From Bacteroidales bacterium UBA5197 (GTDB lineage Bacteria > Bacteroidota > Bacteroidia > Bacteroidales > Lentimicrobiaceae), in contig DHVX01000085.1 of NCBI GenBank assembly GCA_002412885.1, positions 66,098 to 130,097 of the forward strand: a stretch of 64,000 bases of DNA. The letters are read 5' to 3'. Made by a program: the position numbers and the translations under genes. Below the pieces are notes generated by a model. It saw only the letters and a program-made list of their open reading frames with translations, was not told where the DNA came from and ran no database searches. Positions within the stretch are counted from its first letter, which is position 1. The number at the start of each line of letters is the position of its first letter. Shown here piece after piece: positions 1-8,964 of the stretch.

Positions 1-550
1 GTCTTTCACGCTTAATTTCTGAATTCTCAGATGTTAATAAGCTCTCAATATTCCCGCTTATGAGTGTGAGAGGAGTCCTGAACTCATGAGAAAGATTAGC
101 AAAGAATTGGGACCTTGAAGCATTCAGTTTACGCAGTGACTCAACTTCAATCCTTTCAAATTCAAGCTGATTTTTCATTTTCAGTCTGTTCATTTCATAT
201 CGCCTCAAAAAGAACAGAATAAGAGGTAAAAGAATTAACAGCAGGTAATATGCAAAAAAATATGTATCAGGAAATTTCACCGCTTTGTCTTCAGAAATGT
301 TATGATCAGACGATGCTTTATCGCTGGCATCTGTGACACTAAAACCGGAAAGAAGAACAGGTAGTGTCAGGTCAGTATCTGATGCTGATAAAGCATAAAA
401 ACTGAAACCACCTTCATGCTGCCAATAAACGGGGCGGGCCATGATTATATCTGTATAAATCAGACTAAATATTACAACAAGCAGAACCCTCTTGAGGCAA
501 AATTGCCGGAAGTATAGCAGAAAATGACCATGTTTATCGTCGAAACCCAT
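1..550 (-). CDS. Sensor histidine kinase, N-terminal part (truncated by window edge)
   Basis: The reverse strand reads open from an ATG at 550 to the window start, about 183 residues with no stop. Near the N-terminus there is a hydrophobic segment (about residues 19-32), then a short extracytoplasmic stretch of roughly 70 residues, a second membrane segment (YYLLLILLPLILFF), a charged coiled-coil linker, and a HisKA dimerisation motif. In that motif FFANLSHEFRTPLTLI carries the phosphoacceptor His in SHEFRTP. The ATP-binding domain, and any receiver or output domain, lies beyond the edge. No HAMP domain is seen. An in-frame TGA just upstream of the ATG supports this start. A membrane-bound two-component sensor is certain; the signal and the partner regulator are unknown. 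Confidence 0.85.
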   Translation of the reverse strand, partial: MGFDDKHGHFLLYFRQFCLKRVLLVVIFSLIYTDIIMARPVYWQHEGGFSFYALSASDTDLTLPVLLSGFSVTDASDKASSDHNISEDKAVKFPDTYFFAYYLLLILLPLILFFLRRYEMNRLKMKNQLEFERIEVESLRKLNASRSQFFANLSHEFRTPLTLISGNIESLLTSENSEIKRER

Positions 551-821
551 TGTTTCTCAATCTTTTATTCTCTGAATGTAAGATCTGAAATCTGCAATCT
601 GGCAGCAGTGGTAGTTTCGGAATCCGTGTAGTGGAGTTAAACAGAAACGGGGTTAGAAATGTTTGCCATTTCCAGAACAAGAGGTTAAAAATTAAATTTT
701 CAATAACAGGCAACACTTACATATTCAATTCATCAGGAGCATTTTACTATTATCAGAAACTTTGTGGCTGAATCATTGTTTTTAAGCTATCCATAGAATA
801 CTCACAACAAACACATAACAC

Positions 822-1625
822 ATGAAAAAGTACACCTTTGCCCTTTCGTTTCTTCTTGTTGTTTTAATTCTCACGCTTACCCAATCCTTTTCGGGAGATC
901 AGCACGGCACAAAAAGCCCAACCGGAGCACCGGCAGGACACACCGGATCACCGGGTGATGTCAAAAACTGCACGGTTTGTCATGGTGGCACAGCAACTCC
1001 TGTTACCGGGATTCTGACTTCAAATGTACCTCCTACCGGATATCTGGCAGGAGAAACTTACGATTTTACAGTAGCGCTGAGTGGCGCCGGACGTAAAGGA
1101 TTTCAGGCTTCACCGCAAAATGTAGCAGGTGCATTATTGGGAACTCTTATTGCCGGACAAGGCAATCAGGTTGTTGGATTCAATAAATATGTTACACACA
1201 CTGCCGCCAGCAATGCAGCCACAGCCACCTGGAACTTCCAGTGGACAGCGCCCACAACGCCCGGCACCGGTGATGTTACCATGTATATTGCCGGAGTCAT
1301 TTCGCAACCCAATGTAAGGTTGTCGTCGCTTTTACTTAACGAAAACTACAATGTGGGTATTGATGAAAGGGAAGCCGGTGTTGCCCGCATTTACCCCAAT
1401 CCAGGCTCAGGTTCATTATTTCTCGATATGAATCTGAAAAATCAGGGTTTACTGAAGGCCGAAGTATATACACTATCAGGGCAAAAAGCCAACTTCAGCC
1501 TTGAGCAACAAATTCAGGAAGGCAGCAGCAATATCTCGCTGAATCACAATCTTTCACCGGGCACTTACATTCTCAGGCTATCAACCCCTGACGGACAATC
1601 GAACAGGAAACTGGTGGTGTTGTAG
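822..1625 (+). CDS. Secreted choice-of-anchor V type protein with CxxCH motif and T9SS sorting domain
   Basis: 267 residues. A signal peptide (about 1-24) is followed by GHTGSPGDVKNCTVCHGG, the motif block typical of the Bacteroidota choice-of-anchor V family. CTVCH matches the c-type heme attachment consensus CxxCH. A Reeler-like beta domain follows (about 65-175). The last roughly 80 residues form a T9SS type A sorting domain (YPNPGSGS, then GTYILRL and a KLVVL end), so export through the outer membrane and surface attachment or release is expected. Whether heme is really bound is not shown; some family members may use the cysteines otherwise. It stands alone, with a hairpin 40 bases downstream. 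Confidence 0.85.
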   Translation: MKKYTFALSFLLVVLILTLTQSFSGDQHGTKSPTGAPAGHTGSPGDVKNCTVCHGGTATPVTGILTSNVPPTGYLAGETYDFTVALSGAGRKGFQASPQNVAGALLGTLIAGQGNQVVGFNKYVTHTAASNAATATWNFQWTAPTTPGTGDVTMYIAGVISQPNVRLSSLLLNENYNVGIDEREAGVARIYPNPGSGSLFLDMNLKNQGLLKAEVYTLSGQKANFSLEQQIQEGSSNISLNHNLSPGTYILRLSTPDGQSNRKLVVL

Positions 1626-1663
1626 GAATTTGCAAGCGGAAATATAAGATTAATTTTCTATCG

Positions 1664-1693
1664 TCCACTTTTCCCTTTTATGGGATAAGTGGA
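1664..1693 (+). terminator. Hairpin downstream of the choice-of-anchor V gene
   Basis: Inverted repeat with arms TCCACTTTTCCC and GGGATAAGTGGA, one internal mismatch and a 6-base loop, 39 bases after the stop codon. There is no strong T-run directly after the stem, so terminator function is only likely. Confidence 0.5.
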
Positions 1694-1876
1694 TGATTGC
1701 TTTTGCACTATTCAGATCCATGCTTATTGTAAACTACTTTAATATCCTTGTAAACCAACCTAATATTTATGCAAAGCGATCTGACAATGACACAGAGTCA
1801 GTTGACAGTTGCATCCCCGCTGAAGTTCATTGAAGCATTTGGGTAAGATCCTGAATACAAAGCCTAAAGAATGGTC

Positions 1877-1903
1877 TGGATATTTAAAATGTTGTTATAT
1901 TTG
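1877..1903 (+). repeat. Left flanking direct repeat of the RAYT element
   Basis: 27 bases (TGGATATTTAAAA... ending TATATTTG) recur at 2647-2673 with 24 of 27 identical positions, bracketing the transposase gene and its palindrome. The 3' end also matches the phylum -7 box TAnnTTTG, so the left copy could serve as promoter for the RAYT gene. Either an element boundary or a duplicated promoter-like sequence. Confidence 0.6.
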
Positions 1904-1924
1904 GGTTAGGAATCCGGGTTAGGC

Positions 1925-1967
1925 GTATTTGGTAGAGACGCCCAAATTGGGCGTCTCTACCAAATAC
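1925..1967. repeat. REP-like perfect palindrome upstream of the RAYT gene
   Basis: A 43-base perfect inverted repeat with 21-base arms and a single central A at 1946. The core GTAGAGACGCCC/GGGCGTCTCTAC recurs inside the downstream transposase frame. Palindromes of this kind next to a RAYT gene are the classic substrate arrangement of REP-associated tyrosine transposases. Confidence 0.9.
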
Positions 1968-2020
1968 CAACCACCACCAACCATCCGTTACCACCCGTAA
2001 AAAATACACAAATAAACAAA

Positions 2021-2638
2021 ATGGACAAATTTCAAAATAAATATCGCATCCCGTCCGCGCGATTACAATCGTGGGATTATGGTGCAAATGGCGCCTATTT
2101 CATCACCATTTGTTCGGGGCACCGCGAACATTATTTTGGCGAAATTGTGAAAATTCACGTTCCAACAATGCAATTAAACGAAATCGGAAAATTGGCAGAA
2201 CAATATTGGATGGAAATACCCAATCATTTTCCCTTTATTGAATTAGGCAATTTTGTGGTAATGCCCAATCATGTTCATGGGATTTTGATAATAAATAAAA
2301 ATGGTAATGGGATGGATGGGATGACGGGTTCGGCGGGGTTGGCCGGGTCGGCGGGTTTGGGGGTAGAGACGCCCAAATTGGGCGTCTCTACGTGTAACGG
2401 AAACCGTACCGCCGCCGCAACCAATAAATGGAAACCAAATACCATTGGTTCAATTGTTAACCAATACAAACGTATTTGTACAATAAACGCCCGTAAAATC
2501 CATGCCGGATTTGAATGGCAATCGCGATTTTACGACCATATCATTCGTGATTCTGCAGAATTTGAACGAATTCAAGATTATATTGCAGACAATCCATTGA
2601 AATGGAAAGAGGATAAATTTTATGGCAAATCAACCTGA
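2021..2638 (+). CDS. REP-associated tyrosine transposase (RAYT, Y1/TnpA_REP family)
   Basis: 205 residues. The N-terminus (KYRIPSARLQSWDYGANGAYFITIC) and the HUH metal-binding motif in MPNHVHGIL are diagnostic of the IS200/IS605-like Y1 transposase superfamily. Downstream, FYDHIIRDSAEFERIQDYIADNP carries the helix with the expected catalytic Tyr. Such enzymes nick and rejoin single-stranded DNA at REP hairpins. Between the two conserved halves lies a low-complexity insert (about 100-130). It includes residues VETPKLGVST, encoded by a copy of the upstream palindrome, so the gene carries its own putative substrate in frame without interrupting the ORF. Length is normal for the family. Flanking direct repeats lie at 1877 and 2647. 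Confidence 0.92.
   Translation: MDKFQNKYRIPSARLQSWDYGANGAYFITICSGHREHYFGEIVKIHVPTMQLNEIGKLAEQYWMEIPNHFPFIELGNFVVMPNHVHGILIINKNGNGMDGMTGSAGLAGSAGLGVETPKLGVSTCNGNRTAAATNKWKPNTIGSIVNQYKRICTINARKIHAGFEWQSRFYDHIIRDSAEFERIQDYIADNPLKWKEDKFYGKST
2363..2391. repeat. REP-like palindrome embedded in the RAYT coding sequence
   Basis: 29 bases identical to the core at 1932-1960 (GTAGAGACGCCC, central AAATT region, GGGCGTCTCTAC). It is translated in frame as part of the variable linker of the transposase. Confidence 0.9.
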
Positions 2639-2646
2639 TCAAATAT

Positions 2647-2673
2647 TGGATATTTAAAAGATTATTATATTTG
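2647..2673 (+). repeat. Right flanking direct repeat of the RAYT element
   Basis: Imperfect copy (24/27) of 1877-1903, beginning 8 bases after the transposase stop codon. Confidence 0.6.
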
Positions 2674-2847
2674 ATGCGAAAACCTGATTTGTAATTCCGC
2701 TCAATAAGGGTGGATACTAGTCAGGTATACGCGATATTGCGGATATTCAATCGTAGTTTGCAATGTTAGCGCAAGCCAGAACGATAGAATCTGAATAATA
2801 AAGAGTGATTTGAAAGTTAAATATTAACAATAACAACCTACCAACAA

Positions 2848-3666
2848 TTGACAAATATAATTTTATCCAAGCCGCTACTTAACTTCCTTATTGTTTGCTT
2901 TTGGGCGAGCATTGCATTATTTGCTTTTCAGTTAATAATTTCTTTCAGAACTTTTTTTCTATTCTCCTTAGGCATTCAAACAGAACCACATATATTATTA
3001 TTAGGAACAGTTTTTATTCTTTCAACACTCTGGATAATCTTGTTCTTTTACACCCTTTACTTTTTCTATAAATACGACAGATACAGTAAATCTGGAATAT
3101 TCTTTTTGTTTTTCCACCTGATTTATTCCCTGATTTATTTTTACCGAGTGATTTGGCAGCAAAAACGAGAACTTGTTGGAAGTTACGAAAAAGAGCCAGT
3201 TTTGGGGAAAAGCATATTTCTTGAAAACTATGAAAACGAAGAAATTAATGAAGACGAACAAAGAAATTATTGGAGACAATTATGGTTACAGGCAATTTAC
3301 GAACTTACTTCTATGGAATTTCAAAAGAAGAAATGGCTTGACAATGAAAATGAAAATCCACATTATTCTTTTGGTGAGTTTATGAATAGTTATTTTGACG
3401 ATACTTTATCAGATTTTGATTACTCACATTATATTGGCATTGACTGGATTTCCCAACAGGAATATGAAATGTTAAAAGAATGGCATTCAGAATTGCATAA
3501 ATATGAAACACCAAACAATGATGATTATGATGAGAAAGCAATTCTTGATGATATAAAATGGATTGAAATAGTAAAAAAAGGAGAGCAAGCCAGAGAAAAG
3601 CTTTTTGAAACCTTAAATGAGACAGAGAAGAAATATTTAATGGATGAAAATAATAAATTAGATTAA
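2848..3666 (+). CDS. AT-rich hypothetical membrane protein
   Basis: 272 residues, not recognised. Two or three membrane segments in the first 115 residues (around 10-33, 45-73 and 82-100) are followed by a strongly charged, Asp/Glu/Lys-rich cytoplasmic-looking tail without cysteines or known motifs. The frame opens with TTG; the first in-frame ATG lies past the membrane segments, so the TTG start is preferred. Base composition is markedly more AT-rich than the SusC region that follows, and it sits next to a transposase, so acquisition by transfer is plausible. No promoter is obvious. The ORF is long and composition is protein-like, so it is probably real. Confidence 0.65.
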   Translation: MTNIILSKPLLNFLIVCFWASIALFAFQLIISFRTFFLFSLGIQTEPHILLLGTVFILSTLWIILFFYTLYFFYKYDRYSKSGIFFLFFHLIYSLIYFYRVIWQQKRELVGSYEKEPVLGKSIFLENYENEEINEDEQRNYWRQLWLQAIYELTSMEFQKKKWLDNENENPHYSFGEFMNSYFDDTLSDFDYSHYIGIDWISQQEYEMLKEWHSELHKYETPNNDDYDEKAILDDIKWIEIVKKGEQAREKLFETLNETEKKYLMDENNKLD

Positions 3667-3788
3667 TTTTTGAGTGAACGAAACACTGCCAACAATCGAC
3701 CAGCCCTCTCTCCATTAGTTACCTGCCTGTATGCGCCCCTCATCCAGCCCTATAATTATAAAATAAATATTTCACCCACCCCCTTGTT

Positions 3789-3812
3789 ACTTAATTAATA
3801 TTTTTATTAAGT
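3789..3812. promoter_or_regulatory. Palindrome upstream of the susC-like gene
   Basis: Arms ACTTAAT/ATTAAGT separated by an AT-rich 10-base spacer, 70 bases before the SusC-like start codon. Possibly an operator; no functional evidence beyond position and symmetry. Confidence 0.25.
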
Positions 3813-3881
3813 TTACATCCCAATAGCATTATAGTCTTTTATCCACTGAAGTAACCTCAGATTTACCTCAACGCCTGAACT

Positions 3882-6800
3882 ATGAAGAGAATTGTCATTG
3901 TTTTATTTATCATTATCTCCTTTGTGATGGGGACTGCCGCTCAGGAACGGGCCATTACAGGAACGGTTACCGGCAGCGATGACGGACTCACCTTACCCGG
4001 TGTCAGTATTCAGATAAAGGGTACAACATTGGGCACTGTCACCGATGTAAACGGCATTTATGTATTGCCGGTTTCCGGGCAGGGCACTGTGCTTATTTTC
4101 AGCTTTGTTGGTTACTCCAGCCTCGAAGTTGCTGTTGGAAATCAGCAGGTAATTGATGTTGAATTATCGCCCGAAGCCCGCCGACTTGAAGAAGTTGTAG
4201 TGACTGCACTCGGCGTTAAGCGCGAAAAAAGGGAGATTGGTTACTCATCAGAAAAAATCAACACCGATGAAGTGCTCAGGGCGGGTACACCGAATATTAT
4301 CGGGTCACTTTCTGGGCGGAGTGCCGGCGTGCAGGTTTCGCAGGGCGATGGCGTTGATGGCGGATCAACGCGAATTACTATCCGTGGAAACAACAACCTG
4401 GCAAGAACCAATCAGCCTTTGATTGTGGTTGACAATGTTCCGATGGAAAATGTGTCAGGGCTCGACAACATTGGCCGTGGCGTGGACTGGGGCAACGGAA
4501 TTGCCGACATCAACCCATATGATATTGAAGATTACACGGTGCTGAAAGGCGGTGCGGCATCGGCACTTTACGGTGAACGCGGAGCCAACGGTGTCATCCT
4601 TATCACAACCAAACGCGGCAAAAAGCAAAGCGGGCTGGGCGTTACTTATAACTACAGCATGAAAATGAGTAACCCCTATCGTTACCGAGAAGTGCAGAAT
4701 AAATATGGTCATGGAGGTCCGGTTTCACTTACCGAACCAGCCTTTCCGGTGGATGAAGAAGGCACATTGCTGTATCCCGGAATTTACGGAAATGATCAGA
4801 TTATCCTTGATCAGAATGGCACAACATCTACCACAGCACAGCAGTTTGGATACTATGGTTCAGCGGTCTCGTGGGGGCCTGAAATGAACGGGCAGCTCAT
4901 TAAATGGTGGGATGGCGAAATGCGAAATTACTCGCCACAACCCGACAACCTGAAAGCCCCGTTCAAGGACGGGATTACACAAACGCACAATGTTTCGGTA
5001 CAGGGTGGAAACGACAAAGGCACATTGAGGCTTTCGTTTACCAATCAGGATCATTCACCTATTATAAACAATAGCAACTACAACCGCACCACCATTAATT
5101 TCGGAACCAACATCAAAATTTCAGAAAAACTGAAAGCCGATGCTACCCTCACCTATGTGAAATACAAAAGGAAAAACAGTCCGATGATCGGTGAGGACGG
5201 CAACTCATTCAGCAAAGGATTTCTGTATTCATGGCCGCGAAGTTATCAGGGTATTGATATGGAAACGTATCAACTGCCTGATGGTTCGAGAAATATGCTG
5301 GATGGATATCCGTTTCTTTATGTGGATCGATACCTGTGGTGGAATTATTACAACAACAACACCTGGCAGGACCGGGACAAATACACCGGGTCAATAGCTT
5401 TGATTTATGATATTGCGCCCTGGCTGAATGCCACTGGAAGGATCGGACGCGATTATGGAGTAGAGCAATTCACATCGAAAAACAAACCTGTAGATTTTAT
5501 AGGACAGTTAAACGGTGGATACAGCAACAGCCTCGAAAAGAGCACCAGCGACAATATGGAGGCGCTCATTACTGCACACAGGAAAAATATATTCAAATCG
5601 GGGATAAATATCAGGTTTACCGTTGGTTCCAGCCGCCAGGATTACAATGCTTACGGCATATCCGGATCATCAGGCACATGGTACTATCCGAATATGTACA
5701 CCTTCTTCAACTTTACCGATTACATTTTCGAAACCGATGAAGAAGGAAATACCACCGTTGTGAATCCCGGAAGCGGAAACTCAGGATCGCAGCTTATCCC
5801 TTCAGAATCAATATTGAGGATGCGGACCAATTCAGTATTCTCATTCCTTAACCTTTCCTATAAAGACTATGTTTTTCTTGAAGTTACCGGAAGAAACGAC
5901 TGGTCCTCCACCCTACCCAAAAACAGCAACTCCTACTTTTACCCATCCGCATCGGTGAGCTTTATAGCCAGTGAAGCATTCAAAATACAGGACAAGTTGC
6001 CCTGGCTGAATTTCTTAAAAATCAGGGGTGGAATAGCTCAAACCGCAAACAGCCCATCGCCTTACGAAAAGAATTTTTATTACAACAGCAGCTTATTCGG
6101 AGGTCAGCAGGCATCATTCTTACCGGATGTGATTCCACCTTTTGAGCTCAGACCTCAGTTTGTAACCGGCTATGAAGCCGGTGTGAATCTAGGATTATTC
6201 GAAAACCGCATCGATTTTGATTTCACATGGTATTACAAACATTCTTTTGATCAGATTCTCAGACTGCCTGTTCCGGTGAGTTCGGGAGCTTACAATATTA
6301 CCATAAACCGCGGCGAACTGTCGAACAAGGGATTTGAGTTTATCATCAACACAGTGCCCCTTCAAACCCGCAATACCATTGTAAAAGCCGGGCTTAACTT
6401 TTCGCGCAACCGCAATTACATCATCAGCCTTGGTGGATATTCTGATTCATACCACCTTGCCGACATCTGGGGGCTGAACGGTCCGGCTATGGATCTTTAC
6501 GAAGGTGACGAATATGGCACCATCACCGGTTATGATTATGTGTATGATGTCAATGGAAACCGCATTCTGAACGACGAAGGCACCCACTACAAAATTACCG
6601 ATACCCGCGTGCCCATTGGAAATGCTTCGCCACATTTTATTGCAGGTTTTACTACTGAGCTGATTTACAAAAACTTCCGGTTGGCAACGCTGATCGACAC
6701 AAAATGGGGCGGCGATATCTACAGTGGTTCGTATGTGATAGGCTTACAAACCGGACAGAGCCCTGAAACCCTGCTCGAGCGCGATGGCGGCGGACTCCCC

Positions 6801-7208
6801 TATACCGACCCTGATGGAATCACAAGAAATGTAGGTGTGATACTCGAGGGCGTTTACGAAGATGGAACACCCAACAATAAAGTTGTACACTATTATTATA
6901 AGTATCTGCCGAACGCCGGCGGATGGGGCAAGTTCTTATCCACGCCGGGAATTCTTGAAAACACCTGGGTAAAAATGCGCGAAATTTCACTCAGTTACAG
7001 TCTGCCTCAGTCTGCGCTTAAAAAAGTCAAAGTTTTTCAGAGTCTCACACTTTCTGTGGTAGGTCGCGATCTGTTTTACATTTATACTACGCTGCCTGAC
7101 AAGATCAATCCTGAAGGAATAATGGGATCGGGAAATGCACAGGGCTTTGAATGGGCATCATTCCCGGGCATACGCTCATTTACTTTCGGGGCAAGTGCAA
7201 CCTTCTGA
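3882..7208 (+). CDS. SusC/RagA-family TonB-linked outer membrane transporter
   Basis: 1108 residues. A signal peptide (1-20) is followed by a carboxypeptidase-regulatory-like beta domain (about 24-110; ITGTVTGSDDGLTLPGVSIQ, GTTLGTVTDVNG). Then come the SusC-specific linker LEEVVVTALGVKREKR, a plug domain (about 120-245, with ADINPYDIEDYTVLKGGAASALYGERGANGVI) and a 22-strand-type barrel to a C-terminal Phe. It imports oligomers across the outer membrane using TonB energy, with the SusD-like lipoprotein 53 bases downstream as its lid. No N-terminal secretin/TonB (STN) signalling domain is seen, so anti-sigma-factor signalling is not expected. Adjacency to a PNGase F-like enzyme suggests glycans or glycopeptides as substrate; that part is inference. 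Confidence 0.95.
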   Translation: MKRIVIVLFIIISFVMGTAAQERAITGTVTGSDDGLTLPGVSIQIKGTTLGTVTDVNGIYVLPVSGQGTVLIFSFVGYSSLEVAVGNQQVIDVELSPEARRLEEVVVTALGVKREKREIGYSSEKINTDEVLRAGTPNIIGSLSGRSAGVQVSQGDGVDGGSTRITIRGNNNLARTNQPLIVVDNVPMENVSGLDNIGRGVDWGNGIADINPYDIEDYTVLKGGAASALYGERGANGVILITTKRGKKQSGLGVTYNYSMKMSNPYRYREVQNKYGHGGPVSLTEPAFPVDEEGTLLYPGIYGNDQIILDQNGTTSTTAQQFGYYGSAVSWGPEMNGQLIKWWDGEMRNYSPQPDNLKAPFKDGITQTHNVSVQGGNDKGTLRLSFTNQDHSPIINNSNYNRTTINFGTNIKISEKLKADATLTYVKYKRKNSPMIGEDGNSFSKGFLYSWPRSYQGIDMETYQLPDGSRNMLDGYPFLYVDRYLWWNYYNNNTWQDRDKYTGSIALIYDIAPWLNATGRIGRDYGVEQFTSKNKPVDFIGQLNGGYSNSLEKSTSDNMEALITAHRKNIFKSGINIRFTVGSSRQDYNAYGISGSSGTWYYPNMYTFFNFTDYIFETDEEGNTTVVNPGSGNSGSQLIPSESILRMRTNSVFSFLNLSYKDYVFLEVTGRNDWSSTLPKNSNSYFYPSASVSFIASEAFKIQDKLPWLNFLKIRGGIAQTANSPSPYEKNFYYNSSLFGGQQASFLPDVIPPFELRPQFVTGYEAGVNLGLFENRIDFDFTWYYKHSFDQILRLPVPVSSGAYNITINRGELSNKGFEFIINTVPLQTRNTIVKAGLNFSRNRNYIISLGGYSDSYHLADIWGLNGPAMDLYEGDEYGTITGYDYVYDVNGNRILNDEGTHYKITDTRVPIGNASPHFIAGFTTELIYKNFRLATLIDTKWGGDIYSGSYVIGLQTGQSPETLLERDGGGLPYTDPDGITRNVGVILEGVYEDGTPNNKVVHYYYKYLPNAGGWGKFLSTPGILENTWVKMREISLSYSLPQSALKKVKVFQSLTLSVVGRDLFYIYTTLPDKINPEGIMGSGNAQGFEWASFPGIRSFTFGASATF

Positions 7209-7261
7209 TTTCAAAGACCTGAAAACACAAAGCAGTAAAAATATCTGAAAAATCAAACAAC

Positions 7262-8878
7262 ATGAAGTTAAAACATATACTCCTTCTTTTCGCGATAAGC
7301 CTGGTAATGTTGTCGTGCCGCAAGGACTTTGAGGAAATTGACACCAATCCGCAGGGCTTCACCACGGCCAGCGACGGATCACTTTTCAATGGTGTGATTC
7401 AATCGCTGATGCTGACCTGGGACGAGCAGTTCTACATCAACAATGAAATCCTTAACGCGCAAACCCAGCAGGCAGCCCTCACCACCGCAGCCTGGGGAAA
7501 TTACACCCTTGGCACCGAGAGCATCTGGTCCGATTATTACAAAACCCTTGCAGTGATCAGAGAGCTTGAAACAAGGTTCAGCAAATATCCTGACAATGGA
7601 ACAATCGCCAACATGAAAGCCATGTTAATGATTGCAAAGGCTTACAAAACCTTCAGAATGACTGATTTCTTCGGCGACATGCCATATTCACAGGCAGGGT
7701 ATGGATATCAGGATCTCACCAGACTTTATCCGGTCTACGACAGTCAGCGCGAAATATATCTTTCGTTGCTCGACGATCTTGCCTGGGCTGCGGAGAACAT
7801 CAACGATACCTCAGCAAAGGTAGAACCACTCACCAGCTTTGCCTCCTTCGACAAACTGTTCAACGGAAATCTGACGATGTGGCGAAAATTTGCCAACTCA
7901 CTCAGCTTGCGCCATGCAATGCGGATGTATGAAAAAGAACCGGCGATTGCTTCAGAAATCATTGGCAACATCATAGAGAACAACCTTCCGGTGCTTTACG
8001 GATACGACTTTATAACTCCTGTTCTTGAAAGTGCCTGTATATGGCCGGGTACAAATGGCTTTTCAAATGAAAGTGTAAGCTGGTCATTCCGCGAACACAA
8101 CGGATTGAGAATGGGATCAACCATGTGGCATCAACTTTCAAATGGCGATGACCCGGATGGTGCCGATATTTTTGATCCGAGGGCTTACATCTTTTTTGAA
8201 GGTGATCAGAACGATAAATGGCAAGCGTTTCCGCAGGTGCCGGAACCCGGGAATCCTTCATCACAGGGCATTCCTTATGGAAGCCACCGCGATGATCTGG
8301 GCAACTATCACATCAAAAACAATGTCAATTATTCGCCGTTTAACTTTTTCATTATAGCCGACGAAAACAACATGCCCATCATACTTATGACCGGAGCGGA
8401 AGTGCATTTTATCAAGGCAGAGGCTTATTTCAGGGGTATTGGTGTGGCTGAGGATAAAACTTATGCCGACATTGAATACATGAACGGGATCAATGCATCG
8501 GCTGAATGGTGGAAAAACCTTTCGGACAGGCTCAGACTGCCACTTTCAGGTGTGAAATTTACCGATAAAATAACCATCCCATCACACCTGAATGCGGCCA
8601 CAATTCTGATGCGCTTCGGATCATGGAACGCAACCACCGACGAGGAAAAACTCAGGTTCATTTATACCCAGCGGTGGATTGACGCTTTCAGGCAACCCTG
8701 GGAAGCTTACGCTGAAGCACGGAGAACCGGAATGACACCCCGCGAAGGAGATGCAATCAATCACTTCAGACTACCTTATCCACCATCGGAAGGCCAATAC
8801 AATGTTGCAAATATGAACGACGCAAAGCTAAAACAGGGTGGCGATCAACCCAATGTCAAAATCTGGTGGATTCCCTGA
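7262..8878 (+). CDS. SusD/RagB-family nutrient-binding outer membrane lipoprotein
   Basis: 538 residues. A lipoprotein signal with lipobox LVMLSC (Cys at about 19) is followed by DFEEIDTNPQGFT, the usual start of the SusD-like_2 group. Helical TPR-like segments and the C-terminal WIDAFRQPWEAYAEARRTG, RLPYP motifs are family hallmarks. It is a surface ligand-binding partner of the preceding SusC-like barrel, co-transcribed judging by the 53-base gap. The conserved C-terminal Trp-rich end (KIWW) is intact. Confidence 0.95.
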   Translation: MKLKHILLLFAISLVMLSCRKDFEEIDTNPQGFTTASDGSLFNGVIQSLMLTWDEQFYINNEILNAQTQQAALTTAAWGNYTLGTESIWSDYYKTLAVIRELETRFSKYPDNGTIANMKAMLMIAKAYKTFRMTDFFGDMPYSQAGYGYQDLTRLYPVYDSQREIYLSLLDDLAWAAENINDTSAKVEPLTSFASFDKLFNGNLTMWRKFANSLSLRHAMRMYEKEPAIASEIIGNIIENNLPVLYGYDFITPVLESACIWPGTNGFSNESVSWSFREHNGLRMGSTMWHQLSNGDDPDGADIFDPRAYIFFEGDQNDKWQAFPQVPEPGNPSSQGIPYGSHRDDLGNYHIKNNVNYSPFNFFIIADENNMPIILMTGAEVHFIKAEAYFRGIGVAEDKTYADIEYMNGINASAEWWKNLSDRLRLPLSGVKFTDKITIPSHLNAATILMRFGSWNATTDEEKLRFIYTQRWIDAFRQPWEAYAEARRTGMTPREGDAINHFRLPYPPSEGQYNVANMNDAKLKQGGDQPNVKIWWIP

Positions 8879-8964
8879 AACGGGCATCCGGCAATTAAAA
8901 TCACAAAGTGAAACAACAACCATTTGTCAGAAACAACACATTATACAAACCAAAACCCGCAATC

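Noticed and set aside
534..716. 60-residue reverse frame upstream of the histidine kinase
   Set aside because: It overlaps the kinase start in another frame and shows no domain or conserved composition.
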